Part shown: positions 1 to 8,657 of the stretch, piece after piece
Numbering within the stretch: position 1 is the first letter of the stretch
Layout of the letters: each line of letters begins with the position of its first letter
Assembly: GCF_018449475.1 (NCBI RefSeq)
Contig: NZ_JAHCQH010000015.1
Location: 124,001-188,000, forward strand
From: Ancylobacter radicis
GTDB taxonomy: Bacteria > Pseudomonadota > Alphaproteobacteria > Rhizobiales > Xanthobacteraceae
Reading direction: 5' to 3'
DNA: 64,000 bases
Program-made: the position numbers and the translations under genes
The notes under the pieces: generated by a model
The model's database searches: none
Seen by the model: the letters and a program-made list of their open reading frames with translations, nothing else
Told to the model about the DNA's origin: nothing

Positions 1-987
1 GCTGGTATAGGTCGGCGCGTTCGACACCGCCTTGCGCTGCGTGCCGGTGGCGACATCGAAACGCTGCACGCCGTGATATTTATCGGCCGAGGCCTCGGCG
101 GGGGCGTAGCCCTTGCCCTTCTGGGTGACGACATGGACCAGGATCGGCCCGGTCTCGCTGTCGCGCGCATTGCGCAGCACCGGCAGCAGATGGTCGAGAT
201 TGTGCCCGTCGATCGGCCCGACATAGTAGAAGCCGAGTTCCTCGAACAGCGTGCCGCCGGTCCAGAAGCCGCGCGCGAACTCCTCCGCCCGCGCCGCCTG
301 ACGGCCGAAGAACTTCGGCAGATTGCCGGCGAGCTGCTTGGCGGTCTCGCGCAGCGACCGGTAGGTGCGCCCGGAAATCAGCCGGGCGAGATAGGCCGAC
401 ATGGCGCCGACCGGGGGCGCGATCGACATGTCATTGTCGTTGAGGATGACGATGAGGCGCGAATCCATGGCGCCGGCATTGTTCATCGCCTCATAGGCCA
501 TGCCCGCCGACATGGCGCCGTCGCCGATGACCGCGACCACATTGCGCGGGCTGGTGCCGGCGGCCTTGGCCGCCTCCAGATCGCGCGCCACAGCCATGCC
601 GAGGCCGGCGGAGATCGAGGTGGAGGAATGGCCGGCGCCGAACGGGTCGTAGATGCTCTCGGTGCGATTGGTGAAGCCGGACAGGCCGCCGCCCTGGCGC
701 AGCGTGCGGATGCGCTCGCGCCGGCCGGTCAGGATCTTGTGCGGGTAGCACTGGTGGCCGACATCCCAGATCAGCCGGTCATTGGGCGTGTCGAACACGT
801 GATGCAGGGCGACCGTGAGTTCCACCACGCCCAGGCCGGCGCCCAGATGCCCGCCGGTGACGGATACCGCGTCGATCATCTCCGCGCGCAGCTCCGCCGC
901 CAGTTGCGGGAGCTTGTCGTCGGACAGGCGGCGCAGATCCGCCGGCACCTGCACAGTATCGAGAAGCGGCGTGGAAGGACGGGTCAA
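1..987 (-). CDS. dxs: 1-deoxy-D-xylulose-5-phosphate synthase, 5' part (3' end outside window)
   Basis: Thiamine-diphosphate enzyme that condenses pyruvate and glyceraldehyde 3-phosphate into DXP, the entry step of the MEP isoprenoid pathway, in the cytosol. The 329 codons present carry the classic N-terminal features: [38 protein letters not shown], the thiamine-binding [18 protein letters not shown] segment with NDNDMSI after it, and [10 protein letters not shown]. The start is taken as TTG at 987 because GGAG lies six bases upstream of it; an in-frame GTG 30 bases further upstream is possible. Divergent from the hydrolase gene at 1200. Truncated by the window edge, not broken. Identity is very secure. 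Confidence 0.95.
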   Translation of the reverse strand, partial: MTRPSTPLLDTVQVPADLRRLSDDKLPQLAAELRAEMIDAVSVTGGHLGAGLGVVELTVALHHVFDTPNDRLIWDVGHQCYPHKILTGRRERIRTLRQGGGLSGFTNRTESIYDPFGAGHSSTSISAGLGMAVARDLEAAKAAGTSPRNVVAVIGDGAMSAGMAYEAMNNAGAMDSRLIVILNDNDMSIAPPVGAMSAYLARLISGRTYRSLRETAKQLAGNLPKFFGRQAARAEEFARGFWTGGTLFEELGFYYVGPIDGHNLDHLLPVLRNARDSETGPILVHVVTQKGKGYAPAEASADKYHGVQRFDVATGTQRKAVSNAPTYTS

Positions 988-1168
988 GGACGTCTCCGGT
1001 AACGGCTCATCCACGGCAGATGCGATGCAGTGGACGAAGTTCAAGGGCATACACAATGCCCCCAGCAGGCGCAACGCGCGCCCACCGGCGCCCGCTCCGC
1101 AACTGATACGCAGCAAAGCCGAGCAAGAGTGTGGAGACGGCGCGGCGCCATGTCACAAATATTGGATT

Positions 1169-1182
1169 GAACCGTCCGGTTC
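1169..1182. promoter_or_regulatory. GAACCG/CGGTTC dyad, candidate operator
   Basis: Perfect 6-bp inverted repeat GAACCG-TC-CGGTTC in the dxs/hydrolase divergent gap, 17 bp before the hydrolase ATG. The shape resembles small TetR-type operators, but no regulator is next to it. Apart from this dyad I see nothing convincing between 988 and 1199. Confidence 0.25.
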
Positions 1183-1199
1183 GTTTAGAACCGAGCGGC

Positions 1200-2462
1200 A
1201 TGAACGAGGTGGCATCTCAGGCGAGGACCGCAGAGGGCACGGCGCAGGCCGCCGGCACGCGCCGTCTCGTGCTGTTCCTGCCGGGCCATGACCCGACCGG
1301 CATGGACTATCACCATGGTCGCTTCGCCAACCAGGCCGGGCGCTTCGCGCGGCTGTGGTCGTTCAGGGTCGCGGTCTCGCCGCGCCGCGACGACGGCGCC
1401 CTGCCCTTCGCCCGCTGGGACGTCGACACCTCCGGCCCGAACTGGAACACGCGGACCGATTACCGCATCCTCTCCTGGGACGACATCGTGCGCGAGCTGG
1501 ACGACCGGCCCGACCCGGTGCGGCTGTGGCGCGGCCTTGGCGGGCTGACCGATTTCCTGTTCGGCGGCGCCGCGCGGGGCTATTTCCGCGCCAGCCCGCG
1601 CTACGGCTTCTTCTTCTTCTTTCCCTATGTGATGGTCTGGCTGTTCGCCTTAGGCGGGCTCGTCGCCGGGGGCCTCGCCTATTGGCTGCTGGCCGGCACG
1701 CTGGGGGCGGTGCTGGCCGGACTGGCGGCAGGAGTGGCAACGTTTTTCGGCCTGTTCCGCTGGCCGGGCCGCTACTGGCGGCTGCATCAGGCGCTCGATG
1801 ATTGGGACCTTGCCCGCAACTATCTGCATGACGCGACGCCCAGCGTCGATGCGCGGCTCGACGAGTTCGCCGGCGTGCTGGTGGCGGCGGCACAGACCGG
1901 CGCTTATGACGAAATCGTGCTGGTCGGCCACAGCCTCGGGGCGACGCTGATGCTCGGCGTGCTCGACCGCGCGCTCGACCGCCACCCCGGCCTTGCCGAC
2001 GGCCCGGCGCGGCTGTGCCTGATGACCTGCGGGGCGACCATCCCCAAGCTCGCTTTGCACGCGCGCGGGCAGAAGGTGCGCCGGCAGGCCGCGCGCGTCG
2101 CCGGCACGCCCGGCCTCACCTGGGTCGAGTATCAGGGCCGGCACGACGCGATCAATTTCTACAAGTTTCACCCGGTGACGCTGCGTCAGGCGGGATTCGA
2201 CGCCATCGAGGGCAGCCAGCCCTTGCTGCGCAACGCCAACATCAAGCACATGCTCAGCCCGGAAAAGCTCAAGCGCGTGCGCCGACGGCCGATGCGGGTG
2301 CATTACCAGTTCCTGCTGGCCAATGAGCGGCAGGCTTCCTACGATTATTTCATGGTCGCGCTGGGCCCGCTGGCCTTTGCCGACCTCACCGCGCGCGCCG
2401 AAGGACCGCTGGGCCGCTTCGCCCAAGACGGTACGCTAATCGACGGCGCGCTGATCGCCTGA
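1200..2462 (+). CDS. membrane-anchored alpha/beta-hydrolase (lipase/esterase-like)
   Basis: Protein of 420 residues. It opens with a beta-strand and turn LVLFLPGHDPTG like an oxyanion-loop strand. A hydrophobic stretch at about residues 134-185 reads as one or two membrane segments. It is followed by VLVGHSLGATL (about 240-250), the GxSxG nucleophile elbow of serine hydrolases, with Ser as the probable nucleophile. Substrate unknown. The internal membrane insert between the first strand and the nucleophile elbow is unusual. The start is the ATG at 1200; an in-frame ATG at 1131 would add 23 residues with no family support. Followed after 14 bp by the ICMT-like gene, so the two are probably cotranscribed and may act together at the inner membrane. 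Confidence 0.75.
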   Translation: MNEVASQARTAEGTAQAAGTRRLVLFLPGHDPTGMDYHHGRFANQAGRFARLWSFRVAVSPRRDDGALPFARWDVDTSGPNWNTRTDYRILSWDDIVRELDDRPDPVRLWRGLGGLTDFLFGGAARGYFRASPRYGFFFFFPYVMVWLFALGGLVAGGLAYWLLAGTLGAVLAGLAAGVATFFGLFRWPGRYWRLHQALDDWDLARNYLHDATPSVDARLDEFAGVLVAAAQTGAYDEIVLVGHSLGATLMLGVLDRALDRHPGLADGPARLCLMTCGATIPKLALHARGQKVRRQAARVAGTPGLTWVEYQGRHDAINFYKFHPVTLRQAGFDAIEGSQPLLRNANIKHMLSPEKLKRVRRRPMRVHYQFLLANERQASYDYFMVALGPLAFADLTARAEGPLGRFAQDGTLIDGALIA

Positions 2463-2476
2463 ATGACGGGAACTCC

Positions 2477-3064
2477 ATGAACCTCATCCTCGCCGCCAAG
2501 ATCGTCTGGGCCATCGGTGTGATCGGCTGGTACGTCATCCGCCTGCCGTTCGAGCGCAAGGTGAAGCGCGAGCGCGTGGTGGATGCGCGCGACCGGCTGC
2601 GCGAGCTGATACTGCTCTCCTGCTCGACGCTGGGGCTCGGCATCATCCCGCTGTTCTGGGCCACCTCGCATCTGTTCGACGCGGCGGATTATCCCTACAC
2701 GCCCGTGCAGTTCGCGCTGGGCACGCTCACCTTCATCGCCGCGCTCTGGCTGTTCCGCCGCACCCACAAGGACCTCGGCAAGAACTGGTCGGTGACGCTG
2801 GAGATCAAGGACAGCCACAAGCTGATCACCGGCGGCGTCTACCGCTATGTGCGCCACCCGATGTATTCGGCCTTCTTTCTGTGGGCGATCGCCCAGCTGA
2901 TCCTGATCCCGAACTTCATCGCCGGCCCGGCCGGGGTGATCGGCTTCGGCATTCTCTACCTCTTCCGCATCGGCCGCGAAGAGAAGATGATGCTGGACAC
3001 GTTCGGCGAGGAATACCGCGCCTATAGCGCACGCACCGCGCGGCTGCTGCCGGGCGTCTACTGA
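2477..3064 (+). CDS. isoprenylcysteine carboxyl methyltransferase (ICMT)-family membrane protein
   Basis: Protein of 195 residues with four or five hydrophobic segments and the ICMT/PEMT signature near the C-terminus: YRYVRHPMYSAFF, then EEKMMLDTFGEEYRAY, the SAM-binding region of this membrane methyltransferase fold. Bacterial members are mostly uncharacterised; known substrates of the superfamily are lipids, prenyl-cysteines and phenolics. It lies between the hydrolase (14 bp upstream) and the DUF1272 gene (13 bp downstream), so one operon is likely. A second, more distant ICMT-like gene is at 16709-17353. Confidence 0.8.
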   Translation: MNLILAAKIVWAIGVIGWYVIRLPFERKVKRERVVDARDRLRELILLSCSTLGLGIIPLFWATSHLFDAADYPYTPVQFALGTLTFIAALWLFRRTHKDLGKNWSVTLEIKDSHKLITGGVYRYVRHPMYSAFFLWAIAQLILIPNFIAGPAGVIGFGILYLFRIGREEKMMLDTFGEEYRAYSARTARLLPGVY

Positions 3065-3077
3065 TCGGGAGAGAACC

Positions 3078-3329
3078 GTGCTGGAGCTGCGTCCGAACTG
3101 CGAGTGCTGCGACCGCGATCTGGCGCCCGATACGCGCGAGGCGATGATCTGCACCTTCGAATGCACCTTCTGCGCGGAGTGCGCGGGCAATCTACTGGGC
3201 GGGGTCTGCCCCAATTGCGGCGGCGAGCTGGTGCGCCGCCCGGTGCGCCCGCCGGGCCCGCTGGCGCGCAACCCGGCCTCGACCGTGCGGGTGTTCAACC
3301 CGGATTGCCGGGCGGCGAAGGCCAGCTAG
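3078..3329 (+). CDS. DUF1272 small zinc-ribbon-like protein
   Basis: Protein of 83 residues starting at GTG with GGGAGAG a few bases upstream. Four CxxC-type pairs (CECC, CTFC, CAEC, CPNC) in the first half match DUF1272, a short cysteine-rich protein likely to bind zinc. Function unknown. Last gene of the hydrolase/ICMT run. Its stop overlaps by four bases the stop of the convergent DUF1284 gene. Confidence 0.85.
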   Translation: MLELRPNCECCDRDLAPDTREAMICTFECTFCAECAGNLLGGVCPNCGGELVRRPVRPPGPLARNPASTVRVFNPDCRAAKAS

Positions 3330-3766
3330 AGCGGTGACCCGGTCAGCCGCGTGCGGGCAGAGCCGCCGGCCGCGATGTTTGAACACAGCCCGTCCCACTG
3401 ACAGGCGGCGCAGGCCGCGCGAATCGTCCCGGCGGCGAAGTTTTTCCGCAGGCGGGCGACGGTTGGGGCGTCGAGCGGGATCGCGTCGCCCGGCGCGAAG
3501 GCCTGCCCGAGCGCGGCGGCGACCGCCTCCAGTGCGAGGGCGTCCCGCGCCGTGATGCGCGGCTCATGGCAATGATGGGGAGCCACAAGATCGGTTGCGC
3601 CGAGCATGGGCGCGCAGATGTCGTCCGGCCCCTCGACCAGCACTGCGCTCTCGCCTGCGTTCAGCCGGGCGACGATGGCGCTGTACTGGGCGACGAAGGC
3701 GGGGCTGTAGCCCCGCCCGACATAGGTGAGCAGGCAGAGCAGATGATGGGCGCGCAGCCTTATCAT
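3326..3766 (-). CDS. DUF1284 cysteine-rich protein (possible Fe-S protein)
   Basis: Protein of 146 residues. The N-terminus MIRLRAHHLLCLLTYVGRGYS is the hallmark of DUF1284. Further cysteines occur at CAP, HHCH and a C-terminal CAACQWDGLC cluster, a spacing that would suit an iron-sulfur or zinc site; this is inference. Function unknown. Downstream of xseB on the same strand with a 24-bp gap. Confidence 0.8.
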   Translation of the reverse strand: MIRLRAHHLLCLLTYVGRGYSPAFVAQYSAIVARLNAGESAVLVEGPDDICAPMLGATDLVAPHHCHEPRITARDALALEAVAAALGQAFAPGDAIPLDAPTVARLRKNFAAGTIRAACAACQWDGLCSNIAAGGSARTRLTGSPL

Positions 3767-3790
3767 GCGTGGCTCAGGGGCCGGCAGGGC

Positions 3791-4051
3791 TCACTCGCCG
3801 TCGAGCGGCACGGTGCCGGTGGGGCGGCCGTCGGAGCCCTGCGTGATCTTCTCGACCCGCGCCTCGGCGTCCTTCAGCAGCGCGTCGCAGCGGGCCTTCA
3901 GCGCCTCGCCGCGCGCATAGAGGGCGATGGATTCCTCCAGCGGGACATTGCCGCCTTCGAGCTTGCCGACAATGGCCTCAAGCTCGGCCAGCGCCCGCTC
4001 GAAGCTCAGGGCGTTCACTTCCGCCAGATCGGTGGTCGTCGCCGCGCTCAT
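3791..4051 (-). CDS. xseB: exodeoxyribonuclease VII small subunit
   Basis: Protein of 86 residues with the family core FERALAELEAIVGKLEGGNVPLEESIALYARGEAL, the helical region that wraps the XseA large subunit. Exonuclease VII degrades single-stranded DNA in repair and needs XseA, which is not in this window. GGGAGG five bases before the ATG supports the start. Lies 98 bp downstream of the deacetylase-family gene in the same direction. Confidence 0.95.
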   Translation of the reverse strand: MSAATTTDLAEVNALSFERALAELEAIVGKLEGGNVPLEESIALYARGEALKARCDALLKDAEARVEKITQGSDGRPTGTVPLDGE

Positions 4052-4149
4052 CGCTGCCTCCCGCTGTGACTCGCGCCCTTATACAGGCTCGGGCGCGGCA
4101 ACTCACCCCCGAAGGCATGCCGGCCGCGCATCCGTGCCCTCACGCACCG

Positions 4150-5079
4150 TCAGCCGCGCATCAGCGCCATCACATGGGCCGAAGCGGAGCGGGCGAGGCC
4201 TTCGAGATCGTAGCCGCCTTCCAGCACCGAGACTAGCTTGCCGCCGCACTGCTTGTCGGCGAGCTCCATCAGCTTCTTGGTGACCCAGCTGAAATCGTCT
4301 TCCAGCAGGTTGAGATTGGCCAGCGGGTCGCGCGTATGGGCGTCGAAACCGGCGGAGATGATGATCAGTTCCGGCCCGAAGGCGGTGAGGCGCGGCAGGA
4401 TGCGGCTCTCGAACGCCTCGCGGAACTGCTCGCCGCCATCGCCCGAGCGCAGCGGCGCGTTGACGATGTTATCCGTGGTGCCGCGCTCGCCGACCGCGCC
4501 GGTGCCGGGGAACAGCGGCATCTGGTGGGTCGAGGCGTACATCACGCTCGGGTCCGAGAAGAAGATTTCCTGCGTGCCATTGCCGTGATGCACGTCGAAA
4601 TCGACGATGGCGACGCGCCCGAGGCCGTGCACCTTCTGCGCGTGACGGGCGGCGATGGCGACATTGTTGAACAGGCAGAAGCCCATCGGCGTGCGCGTCT
4701 CGGCATGGTGGCCGGGCGGGCGCATGGAGACGAAGGCGTTGGCCGCGCGGCCGGAGAGCACCTCGTCGACCGCCAGCACCGAACCGCCGACGCCGCGCGA
4801 GATCGCCTCAAAGGTGCCGGGCGACATGACCGTATCGCCGTCGATCCGCACCAGCCCCTCGGTCGGAATGGCGGCTTCCAGCGCCTCGACGAAATCCTCA
4901 GGGTGCACGCGGATGATGTCCTCGCGCGCGGCCATCGGCGCCTGCTCGCGCGCCAGCGTGGCGAAGGCCTCGGCCTCGAAGACGCGGTTCAGCACCCGCA
5001 CACGGTCCGGCCGCTCGGGATGGCCGGCGGGGGTGAGGTGGTCGAGGCAGGCGTCGTGCGCGATCAGCAGCGTGCTCAT
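4150..5079 (-). CDS. histone deacetylase-family amidohydrolase (AcuC/HDAC class II-like)
   Basis: Protein of 309 residues, full length for bacterial arginase/deacetylase-fold enzymes. It has the zinc and catalytic motifs [18 protein letters not shown] (zinc Asp and His), [12 protein letters not shown] and ISAGFDAH (second zinc Asp), then LEGGYD. Probable substrates are acetyl-lysine, acetylpolyamines or other acetylamides; the sequence does not decide. AAGGAA before the ATG. Upstream of xseB on the same strand, an arrangement I recall as common in this order. The 278 bp between it and the Sua5 gene (5080-5357) holds the divergent promoters but no motif I can name. Confidence 0.9.
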   Translation of the reverse strand: MSTLLIAHDACLDHLTPAGHPERPDRVRVLNRVFEAEAFATLAREQAPMAAREDIIRVHPEDFVEALEAAIPTEGLVRIDGDTVMSPGTFEAISRGVGGSVLAVDEVLSGRAANAFVSMRPPGHHAETRTPMGFCLFNNVAIAARHAQKVHGLGRVAIVDFDVHHGNGTQEIFFSDPSVMYASTHQMPLFPGTGAVGERGTTDNIVNAPLRSGDGGEQFREAFESRILPRLTAFGPELIIISAGFDAHTRDPLANLNLLEDDFSWVTKKLMELADKQCGGKLVSVLEGGYDLEGLARSASAHVMALMRG

Positions 5080-5357
5080 GGAATTCCTTGGGTCGTTTGG
5101 CGTTCGGTGGTTTTTTGCCGTCGGGCAGCGGCGTGGTGCCGGCGGGTCCGTCCGTCTCCCCTGGCCGGCCCCGGAACGGCTCCGGCAGCGGCCAATGGTG
5201 GACGATATGCCACGTCGGCACGCGCCACCAGCCGGGCAAGGGGTGGGGCGCGGTTTTTTCGCGCCGGGCGAGCCTGCCCTACCCTACTCCTGCCCTGCCG
5301 GCAGCGTTGACCCGCGCCGGGCGAGGGCCTATCGAGCCGGCCGGAACGAGAGGACTT

Positions 5358-6359
5358 ATGAGCGCGACGTCGCAGCAACGCACCACCCGACATGTGGCGG
5401 CCGATGAGGCCGGTATCGCCGAGGCGGCACGCCTGCTCGTCGCCGGGGGGCTGGTGGCGCTGCCGACCGAGACGGTCTATGGCCTTGCTTGCGACGCCAC
5501 CGACCCGCGCGCCGTGGCCAGCCTCTATGCCGCCAAGGGCCGGCCGTCCTTCAACCCGCTGATCGCCCATGTGCCGGATATCGCGGCCGCCCGCCGCGTC
5601 GGCCAGCTCACCCACGCCGCCGAGCGGCTCGCCGCCCGGTTCTGGCCGGGGCCGCTGACGCTGGTCGTGCCGGCCCATCTGGATGCGACCAGCGAGCTGG
5701 CCCGCGCTGGGCTTACCAGCGTCGCCATCCGCGTGCCCGCTCATCCGGTGGCTCTGGCGGTGCTGCGCGCCGCCGGACGCCCCATCGCCGCGCCGAGCGC
5801 CAACCGCTCCGGCCATGTCTCCCCCACCTCCGCCGCCCATGTGCTGGCGGACCTTCAGGGCCGCATCGACCTGGTGCTGGATGGCGGGGTGAGCCGCGTG
5901 GGCGTGGAATCGACCATTCTCGACTGCACCGGCGAGGTGCCGGTGATGCTGCGGCCGGGCGGGCTGGCGCGGGAGACCATCGAAGCCGCGCTCGGGGCCC
6001 CGCTCGCCGCGCGGGAGGTGCATGCGCAGACCGAGGACGACGAGGCGCCGCTGGCGCCCGGCATGCTCGCCTCGCATTACGCGCCGAACGCCCGCGTGCG
6101 GCTCGACGCCCTCGAATTGCACCCCGGCGAGGCGCTGCTGACCTTCGCCGGCGCCCACCCGCCCGGCAGCGAGTCCGCCGTGGCGGTGGCCGACCTCAGC
6201 CCGGCCGGCGACCTCACCGAGGCGGCGGCAAACCTGTTCGCGCTGCTGCGGGCGCTCGATGCCAGCGGCGCCGCCGGCATCGCCGTGGTGCCGCTGCCCG
6301 GCCACGGGCTGGGCGAGGCGATCGCCGATCGGCTGCGCCGCGCCTCCGCCCCGCGCTGA
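5358..6359 (+). CDS. L-threonylcarbamoyladenylate synthase (Sua5/YrdC/YwlC family)
   Basis: Makes threonylcarbamoyl-AMP from threonine, bicarbonate and ATP for the t6A modification at position 37 of ANN-decoding tRNAs. Of 333 residues, the first 210 are the YrdC domain: LPTETVYGLACDATD, KGRPSFNPLIAHV, FWPGPLTLVV, SVAIRVPAHP, PIAAPSANRSGHVSPT. The remainder, with PGMLASHYAP, is the C-terminal Sua5 domain, so this is the long Sua5 type rather than short TsaC. Start chosen at the ATG at 5358, preceded by GAGAGGA; an open frame reaching to 5088 has no homology in its extra part. Confidence 0.95.
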   Translation: MSATSQQRTTRHVAADEAGIAEAARLLVAGGLVALPTETVYGLACDATDPRAVASLYAAKGRPSFNPLIAHVPDIAAARRVGQLTHAAERLAARFWPGPLTLVVPAHLDATSELARAGLTSVAIRVPAHPVALAVLRAAGRPIAAPSANRSGHVSPTSAAHVLADLQGRIDLVLDGGVSRVGVESTILDCTGEVPVMLRPGGLARETIEAALGAPLAAREVHAQTEDDEAPLAPGMLASHYAPNARVRLDALELHPGEALLTFAGAHPPGSESAVAVADLSPAGDLTEAAANLFALLRALDASGAAGIAVVPLPGHGLGEAIADRLRRASAPR

Positions 6360-6410
6360 CGCCCCTTCCCCCTGCCTGTTTTGCCCTGCCTGCCGGGAAA
6401 AGCCGCCGGG

Positions 6411-6431
6411 TTAACCGTCGAGCAAGGTTAA
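6411..6431. promoter_or_regulatory. TTAACC-N9-GGTTAA dyad
   Basis: Inverted repeat with 6-bp arms, about 90 bp before the SleB-type gene. The half-site resembles part of a CtrA site, but the spacing does not match the usual TTAA-N7-TTAA, so the cognate protein is unknown. Confidence 0.25.
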
Positions 6432-6522
6432 TGCGCGACAACCATAAGGGTTGGTTCGCGCGGCCTTGCCTGTCTCCCGCAGGTCACGCGCCCCGAACCG
6501 TGTTCTTGCGTAGGCGTTGCCC

Positions 6523-7818
6523 ATGTGGGGTTCGAGAGGCTTTGGCCGCCGGATACGGTGCGGTGCGCTGGCGCTGCTGGTCGCGAGCGGCTGGAGCAGC
6601 AGCATCGGGCTACAGGACATTACCGGGCGGCTCGCGCATCAGCCCGGCGTCGCCGAGCGCGCCCGCCTCTCCATTCTCTCCGGCCCCGTCCACACGCTGA
6701 AGGCCGCCGCCTTCGCCTGGCCGACGCGCTCGGCGCTGATTTCCGGTTCCGCCATTCCCGAGCCGCCCGGCCTTGCCCTCGCGGTGGACATCGACCGCAG
6801 CCAGAAGGGCGACCGGCTGCCGGTGGAGAGCGCCGACGCCATCGAGGCGGACCCGCTGGCCGCCGCCGGCCAGCCGACCGGTCCGAGCCTGGCGGGCGCC
6901 GGCACGGGAACCGGGAGCGGCACCAGCCTCGATCTCAGCACCGGCATCGGGACGGGCACCGGGACCGGCGCCACGGTTCTCGCCGGCATCAGCACGGACC
7001 CGGCGGAAGCCGAGGATGGCCCCGAATCGCGCGACCGCGCCGCGCTCGACCGGGCGGGCGTCGATTCGCTTTCCGCCGGCGACCCGACCGGCGACCCCGC
7101 CCAGCTGGAAGCCCAGTTGGCCGGGCGCGAGGGCACGGGCGATGACGGCCCCGCCCCGCCGGACACGGCGGCGCTTGAATTCGACGAGACCCGGCCGCTC
7201 TACCGGCAGGCGGCCTTCGTGTTCGGCTATGACACGGCGCTGCTGCCGCCGCAGCCCTTCCTGCACCGCGAGGAGCGCGACGGGCCGCCTTTGCCGCCCT
7301 CCCCGCCCGGCGGCACCACGACCGCCGCCAAAAGCGCGGACGGGACCGACGGCGCCCGCCTCGCCAGCGGCCCGAGCCCGGCCGAACGGCTCGGCCTCAC
7401 CGGCAAGCGGCGCGAACGCTCGGAGAAGTGCCTCGCCGAAGCGGTGTATTTCGAAAGCCGGGGCGAGCCGCGCCGGGGGCAGGTCGCGGTGGCGCAGGTG
7501 GTGATCAACCGGGTGTTCTCCGGCTATTACCCCGCCGACATCTGCCGCGCCGTCTACCAGAACGCGCATCGCCGGCTGGCCTGCCAGTTCACCTTCGCCT
7601 GCGACAACATCAAGGACGTGGTGACCGAGCCGCGCCTGTGGAAACAGGCGCAGGAGATCGCGGCGGACATGCTGGACGGGCTGGTGTGGGACGAGAAGGT
7701 CGCCCGCGCCACCCATTACCACGCGCGCTCGGTGCGGCCGAACTGGATCCGCGAGATGCGCAAGCTCGACCGGATCGGCGAGCACACCTTCTACCGCCCC
7801 CGCCGCTGGACCAGCTGA
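6523..7818 (+). CDS. SleB-type cell wall hydrolase with long low-complexity linker
   Basis: Protein of 431 residues. A basic N-terminus precedes a hydrophobic stretch (CGALALLVASGWSSS) that looks like a signal anchor. Residues about 100-290 are rich in Gly, Thr, Asp and Pro, including a GTGSGTS...GTGTGTGAT run. The C-terminal 130 residues are the SleB hydrolase domain: CLAEAVYFESRGE with the catalytic Glu, GQVAVAQVVINRV, CQFTFACD, ATHYHA. Such domains act as lytic or amidase-type peptidoglycan enzymes in the periplasm. The ATG at 6523 is used; an in-frame TTG two codons upstream is possible. Confidence 0.85.
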   Translation: MWGSRGFGRRIRCGALALLVASGWSSSIGLQDITGRLAHQPGVAERARLSILSGPVHTLKAAAFAWPTRSALISGSAIPEPPGLALAVDIDRSQKGDRLPVESADAIEADPLAAAGQPTGPSLAGAGTGTGSGTSLDLSTGIGTGTGTGATVLAGISTDPAEAEDGPESRDRAALDRAGVDSLSAGDPTGDPAQLEAQLAGREGTGDDGPAPPDTAALEFDETRPLYRQAAFVFGYDTALLPPQPFLHREERDGPPLPPSPPGGTTTAAKSADGTDGARLASGPSPAERLGLTGKRRERSEKCLAEAVYFESRGEPRRGQVAVAQVVINRVFSGYYPADICRAVYQNAHRRLACQFTFACDNIKDVVTEPRLWKQAQEIAADMLDGLVWDEKVARATHYHARSVRPNWIREMRKLDRIGEHTFYRPRRWTS

Positions 7819-7866
7819 CGGGCCGGCACGGCATTGGGGAGGCGGCGCGGCGCGTCACTCCAATGG

Positions 7867-7963
7867 CCGTCATGGCCGGGCTTGACCCGGCCATCCACGC
7901 CTTCGGCCGGTCCCCCGGCGTCGACGACGTCAGGGATCCCCGGGTCAAGCCCGGGGATGACGG
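7867..7963. repeat. REP-like palindromic element, copy A
   Basis: A 97-bp intergenic element with ends CCGTCAT and ATGACGG. It holds two hairpins: ATGGCCGGG-CTTGA-CCCGGCCAT at 7872-7894 and ATCCCCGGG-TCAAG-CCCGGGGAT at 7936-7958. After the left hairpin comes CCACGCCTTCG. The same two hairpins occur in reverse order at 14723-14809. Repeats of this type are scattered between genes in Bradyrhizobium-like and Xanthobacteraceae genomes (from memory). Confidence 0.8.
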
Positions 7964-8000
7964 CGTGAGAACGGGAAGCTGGAAGGCCGGGAGGCCGCGA

Positions 8001-8028
8001 TCCCGGATCGGCCGTTGGCCGTCCGGGA
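8001..8028. repeat. short hairpin beside REP element
   Basis: TCCCGGA and its reverse complement enclose an inner CGGCC-GTT-GGCCG stem. It sits 38 bp from copy A, in the 346-bp gap between the convergent SleB and atpF genes. It may be a decayed piece of the same repeat family. Confidence 0.5.
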
Positions 8029-8097
8029 TGACCGCGTACGGGAGCGGCGGCCGGGAGGCCGGCAGGCCAGCGCCGCCGGGCCGCTCTGCAAACCAAA

Positions 8098-8121
8098 ACG
8101 CCCGACCTTGCGGCCGGGCGT
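8098..8121 (-). terminator. rho-independent terminator of the F0 ATP synthase operon
   Basis: Read on the minus strand: ACGCCCGGCC, loop GCAA, GGTCGGGCGT, then TTTTGGTTT. A ten-pair stem (one G-U) with a stable tetraloop and a T-rich tail, 44 bp after the atpF stop. Confidence 0.8.
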
Positions 8122-8145
8122 CTGGAAATTCGTAGGATGAAATCA

Positions 8146-8174
8146 GCTCAGTTGAGCGTACGGCTCAGTTGAGC
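8146..8174. repeat. duplicated GCTCAGTTGAGC across the atpF stop codon
   Basis: The 12-mer GCTCAGTTGAGC occurs at 8146-8157 and again at 8163-8174. Each is a near palindrome (GCTCA/TGAGC), and the second contains the atpF stop. It looks like a small local duplication of the gene end. Confidence 0.6.
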
Positions 8175-8647
8175 TTGGCCTTGACCTCGCTCACCGCCTC
8201 GGCGGTGACACGCTCGGCGGTGTCGCCGACGACATTGGCGGCGAGCAGCAGCTCCGCCGCCTTTACCGCCGCCTCTGCCGCGGCGGCCCGCACATCGGCC
8301 AGCGCCTGCGCCTCGGCCTGAGCGATCTTCTGCTCGGCCATCCGGGTGCGGCGGGCGATCAGGTCCTCAAGCTTCTGCTTGGTCTCGGAAGCGAGGCGCT
8401 CGGCCTCGGCGCGCGCGGTGGTGATGATGGCGTCGGCTTCCGCCTCGGCCTCGCGCTGGCGGCGCTTATACTCGGCGACGAGCTTCTGCGCCTCTTCCTT
8501 CAGCCGGCGGGCTTCCTCCAGCTCCTGGCGGATGCGCTCGCCGCGGGCGTCGAGCTTGGCCGCCATGCCGGAAAAGGCGCCGGCCTTGATCACGATCCCC
8601 ATGAAGATCACGAAGGCGACGGCGACCCAGAGTTCGGCTGTACCCAT
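8165..8647 (-). CDS. atpF: F0F1 ATP synthase subunit b
   Basis: Peripheral-stalk subunit of 160 residues. One N-terminal membrane segment (ELWVAVAFVIFMGIVIKAG) is followed by a long charged coiled coil (LDARGERIRQELEEARRLKEEAQKL and so on). The ATG at 8647 matches the family N-terminus MGTAELWVAVAF; a longer frame to 8692 would overlap the upstream spacing without homology. Last gene of the F0 operon, 10 bp after the b' gene and followed by the terminator at 8098-8121. Confidence 0.95.
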   Translation of the reverse strand: MGTAELWVAVAFVIFMGIVIKAGAFSGMAAKLDARGERIRQELEEARRLKEEAQKLVAEYKRRQREAEAEADAIITTARAEAERLASETKQKLEDLIARRTRMAEQKIAQAEAQALADVRAAAAEAAVKAAELLLAANVVGDTAERVTAEAVSEVKAKLN

Positions 8648-8657
8648 TGTCGCGCCC

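Noticed and set aside
1007-1201. 64-codon minus-strand frame in the dxs/hydrolase gap
   Set aside because: No family features, no good ribosome site, and it covers the promoter region of both genes.
5088-5357. N-terminal extension of the Sua5 gene
   Set aside because: No similarity to Sua5 N-termini; the ATG at 5358 has a proper ribosome site.
6890-7010. GGCACC/GGGACC-rich tract in the SleB gene as a tandem DNA repeat
   Set aside because: Repeat units are irregular and encode a Gly/Thr linker; not a CRISPR array or minisatellite of fixed unit.
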